64,000 nucleotides of DNA from Takakia lepidozioides (GCA_030704615.1 CM060734.1:33620042-33684041); one strand, 5' to 3'; counted from the stretch's first letter, positions 1 to 13,194 are shown. Notes: generated by a model not told the origin, from the sequence alone. Numbers and translations: made by a program.

Positions 1-2149
1 AGGTTGCCAATGTATCTGAAACTTGGCTTGGGAAAGCTATGACCTGGCTCATTATATTCATCATCAAAGTACCAGAGAAAGCAGGAAGCAGAAACCTCAG
101 CTGATTATCAAGGGATTGGCTGAGAGGTAACACCTCATGATGCAGTATGCGGGCAAGCATTTCTGATCCGGGATTGGCTATCTTGGGATAGGAAATAGCT
201 ATTAGCTTCCGAGTCATACAGACCAGACCACACACAGGAACACCAGGAGAGACGTGAATTATTAATCTGAAGCTGGTGCGTCAGCGATCTGACCGAATCA
301 CCCATGCCGGCCGAGAGTTCCAAATGATCCAAATCATGCGCACGAGCTAGGTAATTTGGTTGGAGCTATCGGCAGTAAGTAAGTGAAGAATTCAATAATC
401 AATTCTGCTCTGCGAATGGTTTCAGCTTTAAGGAGATTGGTCATTACGTCATTACAGCCTAATTTCACTGCCCACCAGCTGCAAAGTTGGCCACTGCCAG
501 TAAATTAAAGCTGGATCCTGATGACGAAACAACTCGTAGCGCCATAGATGTTGTTACGTCGAACTGGTATGTCCGAATCAGTAGGGAGCTCGGGTCAACT
601 GCCATGCCAACCTATTAGACCACCCGTTGTTAGGACTGACCAGTTTTAATCTGGTTACAAGTAGCAGCAGTGCGACTGGTCAAGATTCCTCTGTCAATCT
701 AATGCATCGCCAACATCAGGAGGCCCGTGGCCCTTTATATCACCAGGGGTTGAACCTTTTGCACCCACACTGCAGTGGCATTCGTACTTGGGATAAAATG
801 GACCCTGTCAACTTCTCTAACTTATGCCCAACAACCCTTTCTGCCGTAGCTGGCCCTCCACTTTTTGTTTGGGCCGGGGGGACGTTGGAGCCCATTCAAA
901 AACAGAACTAAATGACACTAGTTTTATAACGTCCGCGCTGCCAAGCTTGGGACAAAACAACAAGTATTCATCAGAGGACAGTCTAAAGCTAGATATGGTG
1001 CTAGCATCTCTGATCAGAGAAAAAGGAAACACTGACTGACACTGTACGGTGATTTGTAAGACCATGCTACACGGCGAAGCAGACAGATAGCTCTTAAAGC
1101 TGGGCACCTTCAGCTAAGTTAATAAGGAGCCCACATCACCATCTCCCAAACATGAAGCATTTGAATGAGATACGCAACTCAGGTCATGACGTCATGACAT
1201 TGAGCCGTCCCGACTCCCATGCATGAGTACAGAGCCCAGTACATGAACAATCGACCAGCTTAAACCACGTGCTTGCAGTGTTGTGCCAGATTACCTCTCT
1301 GGAGTCTGGCGCCATGAATGCAGGGAGAACACTAGGTAGCAACCAACGGCAGCCAGTTACATGCTAGCCGACTGATTTCGAGGATTTTCGAGTGAAAATT
1401 GAAACCTTCGGAAATTTACCGAGCATGTTCACATAGGAAATTGACTATTGCAGTTACCATTAAGGGGAAGCAACCGACTCCCCAACCCACTTAGCCGGTT
1501 GGTTCTCAGAATGAGGGGCCATTGGGAACAGCACACATATAATCTCTGACAGGAGGTTTCTGACATGTCAAATCTTCCCCACACACTCTCCAGAGTGACG
1601 TGGACCTGCAGGGTATAACTCCAGTCGGGGTGTCTATGGCGTCCCGTTTGCACCTCACCATTATCATGCAGTCTGCACTTCTCACACGTGAGAAATGAGT
1701 TCTCACGCGCGAACACATTGAAATCGTCAAAATGGGGCCTGTGGACGGTTTGCACTTTCTTCATTTCTCGGCATTTAAAACTTATTTTCCACCCCTTGTT
1801 TCTCCCACTTCACCGTCCGACCCCTTGCCTCCAACCCCTCGCTGAGATTTCCACCGGTAACCAGCCGGCATACCACTTGCCGGTTTGTTGTATTGCCGGT
1901 AACTGTCGACTTCCAGATTGTCATTGTCAAAGCCAAGTACAATTTTGAAGCCTTGGGGGCAGCGTTTCTCAGCAACTTTTCCCGGCATGCAACTAGCATG
2001 CATGTGCCCATGTAATGTATGTACTATGTACCAGTGGCAACGTGGCAACCAGCATACATGTGCTCTGGATCAATGGCATCATACCATGGATGACAATGAC
2101 CATTGCATTTTGCATCGTTTAGAAATATCTCTATAAAGGTGAACTCCTC
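1..2149. other. No gene recognised
   Basis: I see no protein motif or splice-consistent coding series here; the open frames are short and overlap on both strands. The only ordered sequence is two short doubled octamers at 440-455 and 1183-1198, reported as a finding. Confidence 0.6.
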
Positions 2150-2154
2150 TGGGT

Positions 2155-2222
2155 CAACGGGTTTAGTGGTTACTGGAGACGGCTTCCACCAGGAAAGGTA
2201 GGCGGTTCAAATCTTCTAACCA
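2155..2222 (+). repeat. tRNA-like SINE head, single copy
   Basis: A segment with a box A-like TTTAGTGGTTACTGG and a box B-like GGTTCAAATC about 35 bp downstream, the spacing of a tRNA or tRNA-derived SINE promoter. It is not a functional tRNA gene because the stems do not pair well. No second copy was seen in the window, so family membership is unproven. Confidence 0.35.
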
Positions 2223-2643
2223 AAATGAATGTCTACGATACTAAGCCTTGAATCATCAAAATTGGAAGGAAACTTTCCATTAAACCAGTTTCCTGAATGG
2301 GCACACTTATATATAAGTTTGTCGCCTTTTTTTCTTTTTAAAGGACATGTGTGACAGTGTTTTTATTTCTGGCGAACTTTCACACATTTTCGACCTCAAA
2401 AACAAATCGAATATTCTGTCGTAAATTCACTATTTTCTCATGGATGAAATCGCCAAACCTCTCTAAAACAAATATAAATCTTGGATGAATTCACCTAATA
2501 TGGATGATATACATGGATGAAAGCATAGAGGAGGATGATTCTGTCCAAATGAAAGTGGATGAACAGAGAATATGGCTATTTCCTGCAAAACTCAGTAGTC
2601 ACTCCTGTTATTCTGAAAATTTGAGAAAAAATACATTACCAAC

Positions 2644-2872
2644 AGTCAGTAGCTCAGATGGTTAAGTGCACAGAATGCCACCCAGATGATTAAATCTTGC
2701 TACTGACGGTTGTGGTATGGTTCCTAGGGTGGTGTCCCCTCATTCGCCTCCATGGCGCATAACTGAAAGAGGTTATTTTCTCCTCTCACTTACTAAGGGG
2801 CCTGATTTGTGAGCTGTCGCTCCCAGGTGTTTCCCTTTATTAATTTAAAAAATAAAAAATAAAAAACACTGA
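2644..2872 (+). repeat. SINE-1 copy (tRNA-derived), decayed box B
   Basis: The head carries TAGCTCAGATGG (box A). The expected box B has lost GGTTC but still ends in AAATCTTGCTAC. The body shares GAGGTTATTTTCTCCTCTCA and GGGGCCTGATTTGTGAGC with the copy at 32.9 kb and ends in an A/T-rich tail. It is one of four or five copies or pieces in this window. Confidence 0.75.
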
Positions 2873-2891
2873 TGTGTAACAAGTTTTCCAT

Positions 2892-2913
2892 TATATATAT
2901 ATATATATATATT
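2892..2913. repeat. (TA)n microsatellite
   Basis: An uninterrupted run of about eleven TA dinucleotides just after the SINE-1 tail. Confidence 0.95.
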
Positions 2914-3589
2914 CAAGATATTTCACATTTCAAAAGATTCTTAATTTCATAATCATACTCTATACGTCTATACCAGTATACGCTGAAGGTATGGTTATAA
3001 GTTGTATATGTACTAACTGTATCATAATAAGAGAGACAATACGGCACGTATGCACCGGTGTTGGTCGGGTATGACAATTTGGGCATATTGAAGGGTCCGG
3101 TAAGGAATCTTTGATTAAAACGGTATGGAGGCGGTTATATATAATGTAGGGTTTGGAAATTGTGGCGGTTAGAGGTTATCAATGGAGGGGTCCCCAAAAA
3201 AAAGTTCTCAGATTATCAATATGCCATTATCCAAGTGGAACACCACCGGTCCCATACAACGGTTATCAATATAACCTGATTTTCAGTTATGATACATTAA
3301 GATTTTAAGAGGACCGAAAAGAAAAAAACAAAAACAAAACAAAAGGAAAAAAATGGAAATATGAAGAATCACAATTAAGAAGACCGTTATCTTTTTAAAA
3401 ACAAATTGTGACCCGGTTCTAAAAATGTAGCTTCGCAGTTTGCACCCTGCGCTGAGTGGCGTGTCTAGGACTTAGAATTTTTTTCAAGTCTGGTGTTGCA
3501 GCAAGCTCGAGTGTCCCCGTGCGTGCTTGTGTGAGCTTCATGCTCCGCTCTTCCTCCCTCCTTCCTCCGTGCCCGTCATGAGCACTTGA

Positions 3590-4330
3590 TTACGAGATTA
3601 CCTCTGATTCCCTGTGTCGAAGGATAGCTACAATAAACCTACATAGGTAGATGGTCAACTAGAGTTTGCCGCAGCAGCAGCACAATTGATAAATCGGGCA
3701 TTGGTAACAAAGGCACCTTCTTCAATAGCACAGTGGCTACAAGTGGGTAGATGGTCTACTAGAAACAGTAGCGGCAGCAGCACAATTGATAGAACAAGAC
3801 ACTACTAATGAAGGTACCTTTTTCAACATATTCCACCCTGTTTTCCCCTACTATCAGAGTCGTCCCTATATTTTCATGTTGAATTCTGCAAGTTAGCTCC
3901 GCGTTGGTGGATCTCTGGTGGTTTTGGAGTGATTTTGACATGTTATTGTCAATGTGGTCGACAGGAGAGTATTGAAAAAACAAATAACAAAGATGAGGAG
4001 AAGCTCTGGAATGAATACGTTTCCGACCCCAGTCAATGGTGGAACAATCGAGGCAAAAAGGTGAATGCTTGTTGGAAGTAGACGCAAGTCAGCGAGTATG
4101 ATAAGTAGGGTTGGGGTGTTTGCTGGAACAATTCTAGGCTGTCATTGTCAGCTGTTATGAGCAAGGCAATGATGTATACATGATTTTGTGCAGAGGCATG
4201 GATAGCTGAAGGAGCAGGGATAGAGTGTGGGTCCAGATTCATCCAAGAGGGCCGGATTTCAATCTCCAGATTACCTATGATTCCCTGTGGAAGGATAGCT
4301 ACAAGAAACCTGCATGGGTAGATGATCAAT
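3590..4330. repeat. Imperfect direct duplications
   Basis: The block reading GATTACCTCTGATTCCCTGT and on to AGGTAGATGGTCAACT (about 3597-3660) recurs at about 4270-4330 with few changes. A second duplication, with 100 bp period, links about 3651-3730 and 3751-3830, each containing CAGCAGCACAATTGATA. This may be a decayed repeat element; there is no coding evidence between the copies. Confidence 0.6.
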
Positions 4331-4879
4331 TGGTTGGTTTTGAGCTGAAGAGCACGACCCCTACAGGGATGTCTCTCCATCTGTAGATCTTTTAGGAAGT
4401 GGAAGGCTAGGGCCCAACTTTCTTATGACAGTGTTAGCTGATTTTCAGTTCTTCTCCTCAGCTCGGTGCCTTTCTGTTTCCAAGTTATGGCAGTAGTTTC
4501 TGGCTGCAGTCTCTTTTCTTGCTAGACTCTTTAGCTCTATGCAGACCCCCTTCTTTGCTTCCCTTCCTTCTTACTACTCTTCCTTGTCTTGGTACGCAAA
4601 GCTGTGTCTTCCTCTTTCAGCCTCTATGGCACTCTATCCAGAGGTTATTTTTTCCTCTTTGTATCCAAGAACATTTTATGTCCATTACCTACAAAGTTCT
4701 GGAGGCCACTGTCCCCCATTGTCCCTCTTTGTTAACAAAAATAATAATAATAATAAAAGACAACAATGGCTTCCATTCTATTTTCCTAGAAACCTAATGA
4801 GAATTTAAATCAATTAATAATCTAAATATTATAATTGTATGATTTAATTTATTAAATTAAAATATTATTAAAAACCCTC

Positions 4880-5294
4880 TTAGTCATGAAGTTATATATT
4901 CATGACTACATCATGGCATCGTGGCATTATGTGATACAATATTCTTTCCCACGTGTTGGTCATATATGTTGTCCATGTAGACACGTGTCACATCCGGAGT
5001 GCTACATGTGTCCCTCTGACGCCTCTCGAATGGAGTCGTATACTTTGTAGACATGTAGTCATATAGTCATGTAGTTAGTCATATATAAATCATATAGTTG
5101 CGACTACATCGCTCTCTGCAGCATGACTCCAGGTGCCACGCACATAGTCACGGCTATGACTTGCAAAACACAGTCCTAAAGACTAGTCGCTATGACATGG
5201 CTTTTTTCACTGCAGAGTGATGTAGTCATGAACGCATATAGGACTGAAAAAATAGTCATATGTGCAGTCATAAAAATGCTCATGTGTTGTAGTG
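4880..5294. mobile_element. Possible terminus of a non-autonomous CACTA-like element
   Basis: The interval contains many copies of a TAGTCATA/TATGACTA-type motif in both orientations and stops at TGTTGTAGTG (5285-5294), whose complement begins CACTACAACA. CACTA transposons have ends starting CACTA and subterminal short repeats, so this may be a right end. No matching left end was found, so the call is tentative. Confidence 0.35.
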
Positions 5295-5914
5295 GGGGGT
5301 TTTCGGCTGAGAATGAAAATTCCCCTTGGTTTGCTCAGATTAGGGTTCTCTGGGGATGATAGGAACTGGCTTGTGGAAACTATGGAGATGTTTATAGAAA
5401 GAATCGAGACTCCAGTAGTTCAGAATTCAGCTGAGAACAGTTTATGGAATCCAGGGTACCTTTCATCGGAGGGCATCATTCCTGAGGGTATGCTATCAGG
5501 TAGCTCAAAAACAGGCAGCCTATGTTTTGCCTGCTTACCTAAGGAGTGTTTCCCTCTACGACACAGAACCTAGCATCTGTTAGAGTTGCCCGATAAGACC
5601 TGATAGATGAAACAGTGGGAGGAGGAGGAGGGCACCTTGATTGGAGAATGCAGAGATGAGGGTGATAGAGCCTTCGGTGGAGAAGTCACATGAGAGTTCG
5701 CCTGCGAGTTGGCCTGAGCTGTGTCTAAGACAACTGGAGGCAATATGTGAAGAGCTTCTCTCTCGAGCCAAAGAAGTTGATATTGCCCTCTTGAGAGGAT
5801 GTCTCCACCTGGGACTCCGAAGAAGAGAGCGAGAATTATGCCCGCCTGGTACCATTAATGTGTTCTCTGGTTCTCTACACCTCCATTCTGCTCCCAATAA
5901 TTGAAACCCATTCA
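5295..5914. other. No gene recognised
   Basis: Short open frames exist on both strands (for example 5641-5904 plus) but overlap each other, show no domain and have no splice-linked neighbours. If the LINE ORF1 remnant upstream on the minus strand were intact, its reverse transcriptase would begin here; I see none. Confidence 0.5.
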
Positions 5915-7881
5915 TCAGGAAATCCTGGTTACGAATTTGTAATTTGTGACTCCCTCTTGGAGCCGATAGCCACTCTTCATAAATCCAGATGGCCTATATT
6001 GGTGGAGGGGATGCATAGATTTCTGCATCCTCCATAAGGGCCAGGATGTGGGTTGAGGCTTGACACTTAGACCAGGGTGATCTTCCAGGTAAGCTGCCCA
6101 CGAGATTTTTGTAAGAGGAGATAGTGAATAGTATTTCTGCTGTTTCTTAAAGAATTGCTGAATTTTCTCCTTGAACAAAATCTGTGGGTTGCTGTTGGGA
6201 GGGTTGGATTGCACAAAATGGTTGATGTCTGCCAAAGCTATCCATAAAGATTCGATGCATTCAAAATCATCTGATGTGATGAGAATGCTTGGGGGCTTAC
6301 TCTTTTGAAAGATGAGGGGGGTAACACAGATAGCCTTTGGGATGTCCGTAATTTCCAAAGCAGAACAGCCTACAAGATTTAGATGTGGGAATGAACAGGT
6401 CTGGAGACACGTATTGGCGAAGCTGTTGTTGCATGCAATCCCAGTTGTGATTTTGGGAAATGAGTTACTGGTAGGTAGTGTCAACCTAACCAACCTTTGA
6501 GGTGAGCTATCCCTCTGTTTTCCTTTTCCTTTTGAAGTAGTAGCTTCCTGCAACTGTTGATCTTTTCCTTTCCCTTGGAGATAGTAGCCTCTCGTTGCGG
6601 GTGTGCCATTAGCTCTTCCTGCATAGGGTCTATAAAGTCCCTGCCCTGCCAACCTTATGTAGATTAGACCTGACCTACAGTGGGTCGTTTGGTGCATTGT
6701 GCATGGATTGATTCCTCCAGGGAGCTGGAGATGGCCCTGGGTATACCGTGGGAGACTGCAAATCCTGCACCTAGTTTGAGGCTGTTGCTGGAATCCCTTC
6801 TTGATCTTGTGACTGGAGGTTATTGGGAATGGATGGTTGAGAGCATTTGCGCTTTGCTGTCAGGTAGTCCAATTTGATATGGCCCAACTGGCCACAATTG
6901 AAACAAGCTGCGTAGGTAGTGTCTTCTATGAGTTGGATTAAGGTTGGATTGTAAAGTAGTTGCCCTCCTCATCTATCGGCAACTTGACAAATTGTGGGAG
7001 AGCGTCTTCCTCTGGCATCATCAAAACAAATTTCGCACATCCTATTTCATGAAGGCGGGAAGCGATAGTCACTGATTTCCAAGCCGGGTCTTGCCTTAGG
7101 TTATGAGTACACATTTGAGGGTCTAATACCGCCAAACACCCAAGGTATGAGCCGAAATGGTTTGCAACATCTGCCAAGTTAACCAAGTACTGGTCTGGAA
7201 TAAAAGGTACTAAGACGATGCGAGGGCCCCAAAGTTTGTCATTCCTGATGCCCATTCTGGGAGACCATGGAAAAATATTAACGTTGAAGCCTTTGTATGA
7301 GGATTGAAGAGCAATGTCTTGTTAGCTGCCTCCTGTGTTTCAAAGATTATTGAGAAAAATCCGCGTCCTTTTGCATGGTAGAACTGTTGCCTCAATTCTC
7401 CATGGCCTCCAAGGTGCCTGATGGCCCAGTCCCTGACAATTGCTTTGTCCACTTTTTTCCCAGGGAAGTGAATGAGAATACCAGACTCTTCCATTGTAGC
7501 TACTCTTTTCTGCAGTTCTGGGATGTTCATGTTGATCATGGGGTAATCTTTGTCAATATCATCTTGATTAAGAACATTTTCTTCCTCCCAATCAGATCCT
7601 GGATTCTCCACAATGGGGGATCCCTGAAGGTTGGGAAGAAAAGAGCTGAGTCGAATTTTGAGAAGTGACTGGGGGGGAGAGAGAGGGTTGAGTGGAAGGA
7701 GAGGAGAGGGGTTTCTTGCTGAACCATTGTCAGAAGCGATCCTTGAACGAGCTTGATGTGCCAGAAAAAAACTCGTGCCTGACGATGGGATTGGTCTTCT
7801 ATGGTTATTCCGCGTTCCGCGATTGAAACCTCGAGATTCCATGATATCGTTGTTCCTCTGCTGGCTGGTGCCGTGAGTCAT
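5915..7881 (-). pseudogene. LINE-type ORF1 (DUF4283-like domain plus zinc knuckle), broken
   Basis: Three minus-strand open segments (7881-7210, 7255-6938, 6697-5915) read as one protein interrupted by frameshifts near 7250 and 6940. The first resembles the DUF4283 nucleic-acid-binding region of plant L1-type ORF1 proteins, with RDWAIRHLGGHGE and FSIIFETQEAANK. Near 6900 a zinc knuckle reads CFNCGQLGHIKLDY, in which the last ligand Cys is Tyr. Downstream sequence is Lys/Gln-rich, then unrecognised. No reverse transcriptase follows, so the element is 3'-truncated or only ORF1 was copied. Open start codons are not decisive because the coding frame is already broken. A captured host zinc-knuckle gene is an alternative. 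Confidence 0.6.
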
Positions 7882-8972
7882 GAAGACGAGAGAGAAAGCA
7901 AAACCTACTGATACTCCAAGACTCTCGCTTGAGTTACTGAGCTGGTGGTCAGGGAGCGAAAATAGGAAAAGAGAAAAAAATAGAGGGGGAGAGAAGGGGC
8001 GGGAAACGTAAAAGAGGATAGCGACTTCCTTAATGGCTTAAGACGGCGGAGGCTGATAAGTTAGGGATGATGCAAAAGTCTGATAAGGAGATGAAAGGAA
8101 GCTCGCTGTTAGGATGAACAGTCAGAAGAGGGAACTTTGAAAAAACACATATAAAGAAACTTAATGTGCATATCAATCGACAGCAAAGCTTGGGGGTATA
8201 TGTTTGCAGCAAAGATTCAAGGCAGCCAGAGGGGAAAATGAATAGGAAGAGGCGATGGAAGTGGCCAAATGACCGTTGGCGGTCGTCTCGCAGCTCCGCC
8301 ATTGCTCCAACTCTCGATCCGAGGAGGATCTCAACAAGCGAACTGACAGAAAATCATACACACGTATCGCAATCAGACAACTTTCCACATCTACATACAC
8401 CAGAGTACATCAGCTGCCTGACACAAGGTCAGGTCGCCGCTTTATACAAACCCTAGCTGCATGCCTTCCTGACGCGTGGCGAGGCGTGTCAGGCTGAGCC
8501 CATGGCACCACATCAAAACCCTAGATCTATTGAACGGCCATGATGCAGCCACAAGCCATAACTAACCCTGACTATGATATCTGTGTAATGGTTCAACGGT
8601 ATTTTAAGCCAAAAATTTATACTACGAATGAGTATCGCCGCTTTGGATGAATAAGGTAAATCTGTGCATGAGGAAAGTTTGGGGCATCACATCTGTGAAG
8701 CCAACCCCCCACGAAAAATCCTGAGCTCCGTGAAGTACAATGTAAGTTCTAAATAAAAACCTATCAAAGGAAAACCTGGCACCTGCAAATTGGGCCGATG
8801 ACAAAACATTTGGCTAGGAAAACGTGCAGGGAGTACACGTGGTGACATATCATAGGTCTACAAATGCATCAAGAGCTAAAACAAAAGGCCAGAAACTGAA
8901 AAGCCGTAAAGTGCCAAATCCGCAAGCTAACACTAATCCGCCGAAGAAGCCAATCTAAAGAAGATCAAGACA
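7882..8972. other. No gene; flank of the gypsy element
   Basis: Purine-rich DNA between the LINE remnant and the 3' end of the Ty3/gypsy coding region. The 3' LTR of the gypsy element should start near 8970 on the minus strand, but I could not match it to a second LTR beyond 15.25 kb. Confidence 0.45.
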
Positions 8973-10330
8973 TCATCCCACCATACGTCCCTCCACATTT
9001 ATGCACGTAAGATCAAAGACCAGCTCGGAATGCACCAGATCCGTGAGAGAAACAGGTTCATCATGCGCGTGGACATTGAACCCCTGTGAAAGAAGGAGAG
9101 CACATCACCCACGTAAAAGCTCATAGATCAAGTATGGACCGTCGATCTTAAGCTTAGATTTGCTTGCATGCTTACCCTGCTGCAGCCGAATGCACACGGT
9201 CTGTCCCACTTGAAAAAGGTTAGAATACTTGACATACTTGTTAAAATTACGGGCTTGGGTGAGCTGAGCCTTACCAATGTTCGTCTTGGCATCATGGATG
9301 GACATCGCATGCCAAGCATGAAGATCCTCAACAAAGGTCTCAAGATCAACCGGCTCAGCTACAGTAGAAATAAGAGGGGTAGAATGCAAATGAGAAACAC
9401 ACTTGCGACCATACAACAACTCAAAAGGAGTCTTCTTAGTGCTAGCATGCACGGCAGTGCGATAAGCAAAAGAGAATAGGGGGAAGAAAGGTATCCCACT
9501 CCCTGGTAAGTGCGCCATTCTTCTCCAACATGCGGCAAAAAGTTTGGTTGAAGCGTTCCGTAAGGCCATTGGTCTGGGGATGGTATGGGGCTGTGGTGGA
9601 ATGCTTGACACCAAAATTGAAGCACACCACCGTGAGGAGCTGGTTACAAAACTCCTTGCCTTGATCCGTTGGTATCTCCTGAGGACACCCATGCCACATA
9701 AGGATCTCATTGAAGAAGAACTGAGCTACAACATCACTAGGTACGCAAAGGCCAGACTTCTACTCACTTAGTCAAGTAGTCGATAGCTACACAAAGATAG
9801 CTTCGACCTTTTGATGTGAGTGCGAGGGGTCCTACCAAATCAATGCCAACACGAGCAAAAGCATGTGTAACAGGCAAAGGCTGCAGCTCATACAAGATCC
9901 GGGCCCTAGGGAGAGCAATGTTAGCACGACAACCTTCACACTTAGAGGTGAACTCCGTAACATCCCGGTGAATTCCCAGCCAATAGTAAAGCTCTTGGAT
10001 GCGGGCCAGGGTTTTCTTGATACCAAAGTGACCTGCATACAAGAAACAATGAAAACGCTCCAATAAAGCATTCAGCTGGCTCCGTGGTGACACCTCCAAA
10101 TAGCATGACACTCCCCCTCTAGTGAGCTCCTTGAAAAACTTATCACCCATGAAACGGTGAGTAGACACATGACAAAGAATTTGCTTGCGCAAGGACTCGG
10201 AAAGGCCAGCTGGCGAACGCCCTGATTGGCATCGCTGGAGTAGTGCAGTATGTAGCTGATCATCCATGACTGCACTGCATATAAGAGGTAGACAATGGGC
10301 TTTAAAGAAGGTGGTCTGGAGTGCCTGCAC
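8973..10330 (-). pseudogene. int: Ty3/gypsy integrase, broken
   Basis: The N-terminal zinc-binding part has FHCFLYAGHFGIKKT followed by KCEGC (H..H..CX2C). The core follows with RVGIDLVGPL (first Asp), TDQGKEFCNQLL (second Asp) and APYHPQTNGLTERFNQTF (Glu), so D,D,E are all visible but in different frames. Stops or shifts occur near 9765 and 9710-9440. The C-terminal part holds FQVGQTVCIRLQQGKH. A last readable stretch ends at NVEGRMVG and a stop near 8973. No chromodomain was recognised. Confidence 0.8.
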
Positions 10331-10559
10331 CTATGATCTCCAGCCAGGGATATCTTCACCTCATTTATTACTACTCATGGACAGCCAAATCAGGCCTTGA
10401 AGTTCAAGCCAATAATCACACCGGAGTGCAGTAGCTGAATCACAATAAACTCGGGGACCTAGGAAAGAGAAGAGCTGGAACACAACGAGGAACTTCCACC
10501 AAACCATCCAAATTCTCTCTAAGCGATAAATCCACCACACATGCTAACACATGAATAAA

Positions 10560-12771
10560 TCAACCAGGATCATCAAGAAGGCTAGACCAGCCCCAAGCAG
10601 CCAATATGCCATCCGAATCCAAGGTCAAGGTGTGCTGATCTGCACAAATGAGGTTGAGAAGCGGAGCTGGATCAGGAGGAGGGGTTGCATCAGCAGCAAC
10701 AAGGTCATCCAAGGTGAGCATAGGTCTGCTGACAAGAGGATCAACCCGCGTGAGTGCATCAGCATTTGTGTTTTCCTTTCCTTTCTTATAGACAATATCC
10801 ATGTTAAATTCCTGTAGGAACATAGCCCATTTAGCAAGTCTGCCATGAAGTTCCCTGGGCTTGACAAGAGCCTTGAGTGGAAGGTGATCAGTCTCCACCA
10901 CAAACCTACTGCCATGTAAATATTGCCTAAAATGCTTCACACCGAAGACCAGGGCCAGACCTTCCTTATCAGATATGGAATAATTCCTTTCATGACGATC
11001 TAGGCGGCGAGATGCATAAGCTATCACATGCTCTTTACCTTTTACAACTTGACATAAGATTGCAGAAATAGCAACATCGGATGCATCAGTCTGAAGCAGA
11101 AAATGTAATTCAAAGTTGGGAAACATCAGGATAGAAACTGAACATAAGGCCTTGCGAAGAGTGTCAAAGGCTGCTTGCTGGGAGAAGCTCCATTCAAACC
11201 TGACATCCTTGCACAATACCTTGGTCAGAGGGTGAGCAAGTTGTGCAAAGTTCTTATTGAAGCACATGTAATAGGAGGCCAGACCAAGGAAGGATTTGAT
11301 GCAGTGTTTGTCCCTTGGAATAGGAAAGCCCCAAACAGACTCAAGCTTGGCAGGATCAGGAAGCAAACCATCCTTGGACAGAATATGCCCAAGAAAGTGT
11401 AACTCAGCATAAACAGCTCACACTTTTAGGGCTTTACCTTGAGTCCTGCAGTTCGTAATTTGCTGAAAACACGCTGCAGATTAGTCAAGTATGCATCAAA
11501 GTTGGCTGAGTATACATTGATATCATCAACATAAATTAGGCACATTCCCAGCGATTATCACCTAAGACAATGTCCATGAGGCGTTGGAAAGTAGAGGTAG
11601 CATTGCATAAGCGAAAGGGCATGGTTTCATATGGGTACTTGCCCATGCGACACACAAAGGAAGTTTTTTCCTTGGCTGCTTCAGTGATAGGAACTTGCCA
11701 AAAACCAGATGCAAGATCAAGAGAGGAGAAAATGGTAGCACCATGCAATTGATCTAAGGTTTCATTGATCCTGGGTAGAGGGTAGATATCCTTCTTGGTG
11801 ATGTCATTCAGTTTCTTGAAGTCAACACAAAAGCGAGTAGTGCCATCTTTCTTATCAACCAGGACAATGGGACTAGCCCATGGAGAGATTGATGGCTTAA
11901 TTACAGCAGCATCTAGCATTTTCTAGACTTCTTCCTGGACTATGGTACGTTCTTTAATACTTTCTCGGTACGCTAATTGTTTAATAGGAGGTCCCTCAGT
12001 GACAATGTCATGTTGAAGGATGGGAGTACGCCCCAGATCAATAGATCCCAAGCTGAAAATATCGAGATTTTTTGCAACAAGCATTTCTACTCTTTTCTTT
12101 TGGCCAGGGGAGAGGGTACTCCCTAATGTAAGTTCAGACAACACTTTGGTAAGTGCCTTCTTACCTTCAGGACTGAGATCAGGGTTAGGTGGTGGTGCTA
12201 GGGCAGCAAAGGCAACAACAGCATCCACAGGGCCGTGTTGAATGCCAATGGCCTCCAGCCCAAAGCCAACTTGCACTTCTTGTATTTCAGCAATGGGCAA
12301 GGCAATAATACAAGCCAGGACCTGCCCCTTCTTAATATTCACAGGAAAGCGCTCAAGATTAGCAATTAACACTTTGACCTCCTGCCTATATCCTCTATCT
12401 ATAACACTAGTAGCCACCAAGCAATGCTTGAGAGCAGTGAGTCTTTGCCAACCTTCTACTTCCAGGAAATGAGCAGTTGGGCATAAAAAGGCCAAACTAG
12501 ATTTGATCACTTTCTGGGTCATAGCAGGGATGGTGACGTTCATGGGTGCACAAATCACAGTAGAATTTTTTGGGATAGCTATAGGCACCCCTGTTCTACC
12601 ATCAGCACTAGGAACATGGCATTGATAGAGGAGTTGCAGATCAGGCTGAAATTTGTAAAAATCATTCCAATTGAGGCTGGAATGAGAGTTATGTTGTACC
12701 TCTTTCACCATTGCCTGAACTCTGGATAGATTGGCTGTGGCAGATCCAGCTCTAAGTTTCACTGCCTTCAA
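10560..12771 (-). pseudogene. pol: Ty3/gypsy reverse transcriptase and RNase H, broken
   Basis: Segment 12771-11923 is the linker leading into reverse transcriptase and ends at a TAG where related proteins have Gln (EEV-stop-KML). Segment 11919-11536 holds the fingers and palm, with SPIVLVDKKDGTTRFCVDF and FSSLDLASGFWQVPI. The catalytic YVDD (LIYVDDINVY) is near 11525, just past a frameshift. Segment 11366-10560 carries the thumb and RNase H, with LQTDASD, SDKEGLALVFGVKHF and VETDHLPLKAL holding the acidic residues, then KKGKENTNADALTR. A further stop near 11435 interrupts the thumb. Known role: copying element RNA to DNA. Confidence 0.88.
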
Positions 12772-12807
12772 TGGAACAACGACCTCATGGCCCTCTCCAT
12801 TGTCAAA

Positions 12808-13194
12808 TCAGAGGGAGTAATCGGCCAGACTGATGGTTGCACCAGCTCCAGTCATCCAATCAAGGCCTATCAAGAATTGATTGCCTATAGTGACAATACA
12901 TGTAACCACGACCTCCTTCTTGTGAATCCTGATAGGCACAGTGACCAAACCTAGAGGCTCATATCTGGACCCATCCGCAATTAGTACTTCAATACCAGAG
13001 GCAGGGTATAACTTAAGACTAAGAACTCTATTTAGAGGTATAGCAGATATGGTGTACCCCGTGTCTATTACACAAGGGAAACTTAACTCATGAATATGGC
13101 ATTGGGCCATAAGAGGGCTGATCTGCTGTCCTGAGGTCTGCATGCTTAGAGGACAATGCAAAGCTTTGAAATTAGTAGACAACACAGCTTGCAA
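12808..13194 (-). pseudogene. pro: Ty3/gypsy aspartic protease segment
   Basis: The motif CVIDTGYTISAIP matches the retroviral-type aspartic protease active site (usually D-S/T-G-A; here the Ala position is Tyr). FLIGLDWM about 75 residues later matches the second conserved strand (ILGxDWL). The enzyme would cleave the element polyprotein. It lies directly between gag and reverse transcriptase, as expected. The open segment is intact for 128 codons but is separated by stops from both neighbours. Confidence 0.75.

Noticed and set aside
8166-8497. Overlapping open frames on both strands at 8.0-8.5 kb
   Set aside because: Mutually overlapping, no domain, next to a decayed retroelement flank.
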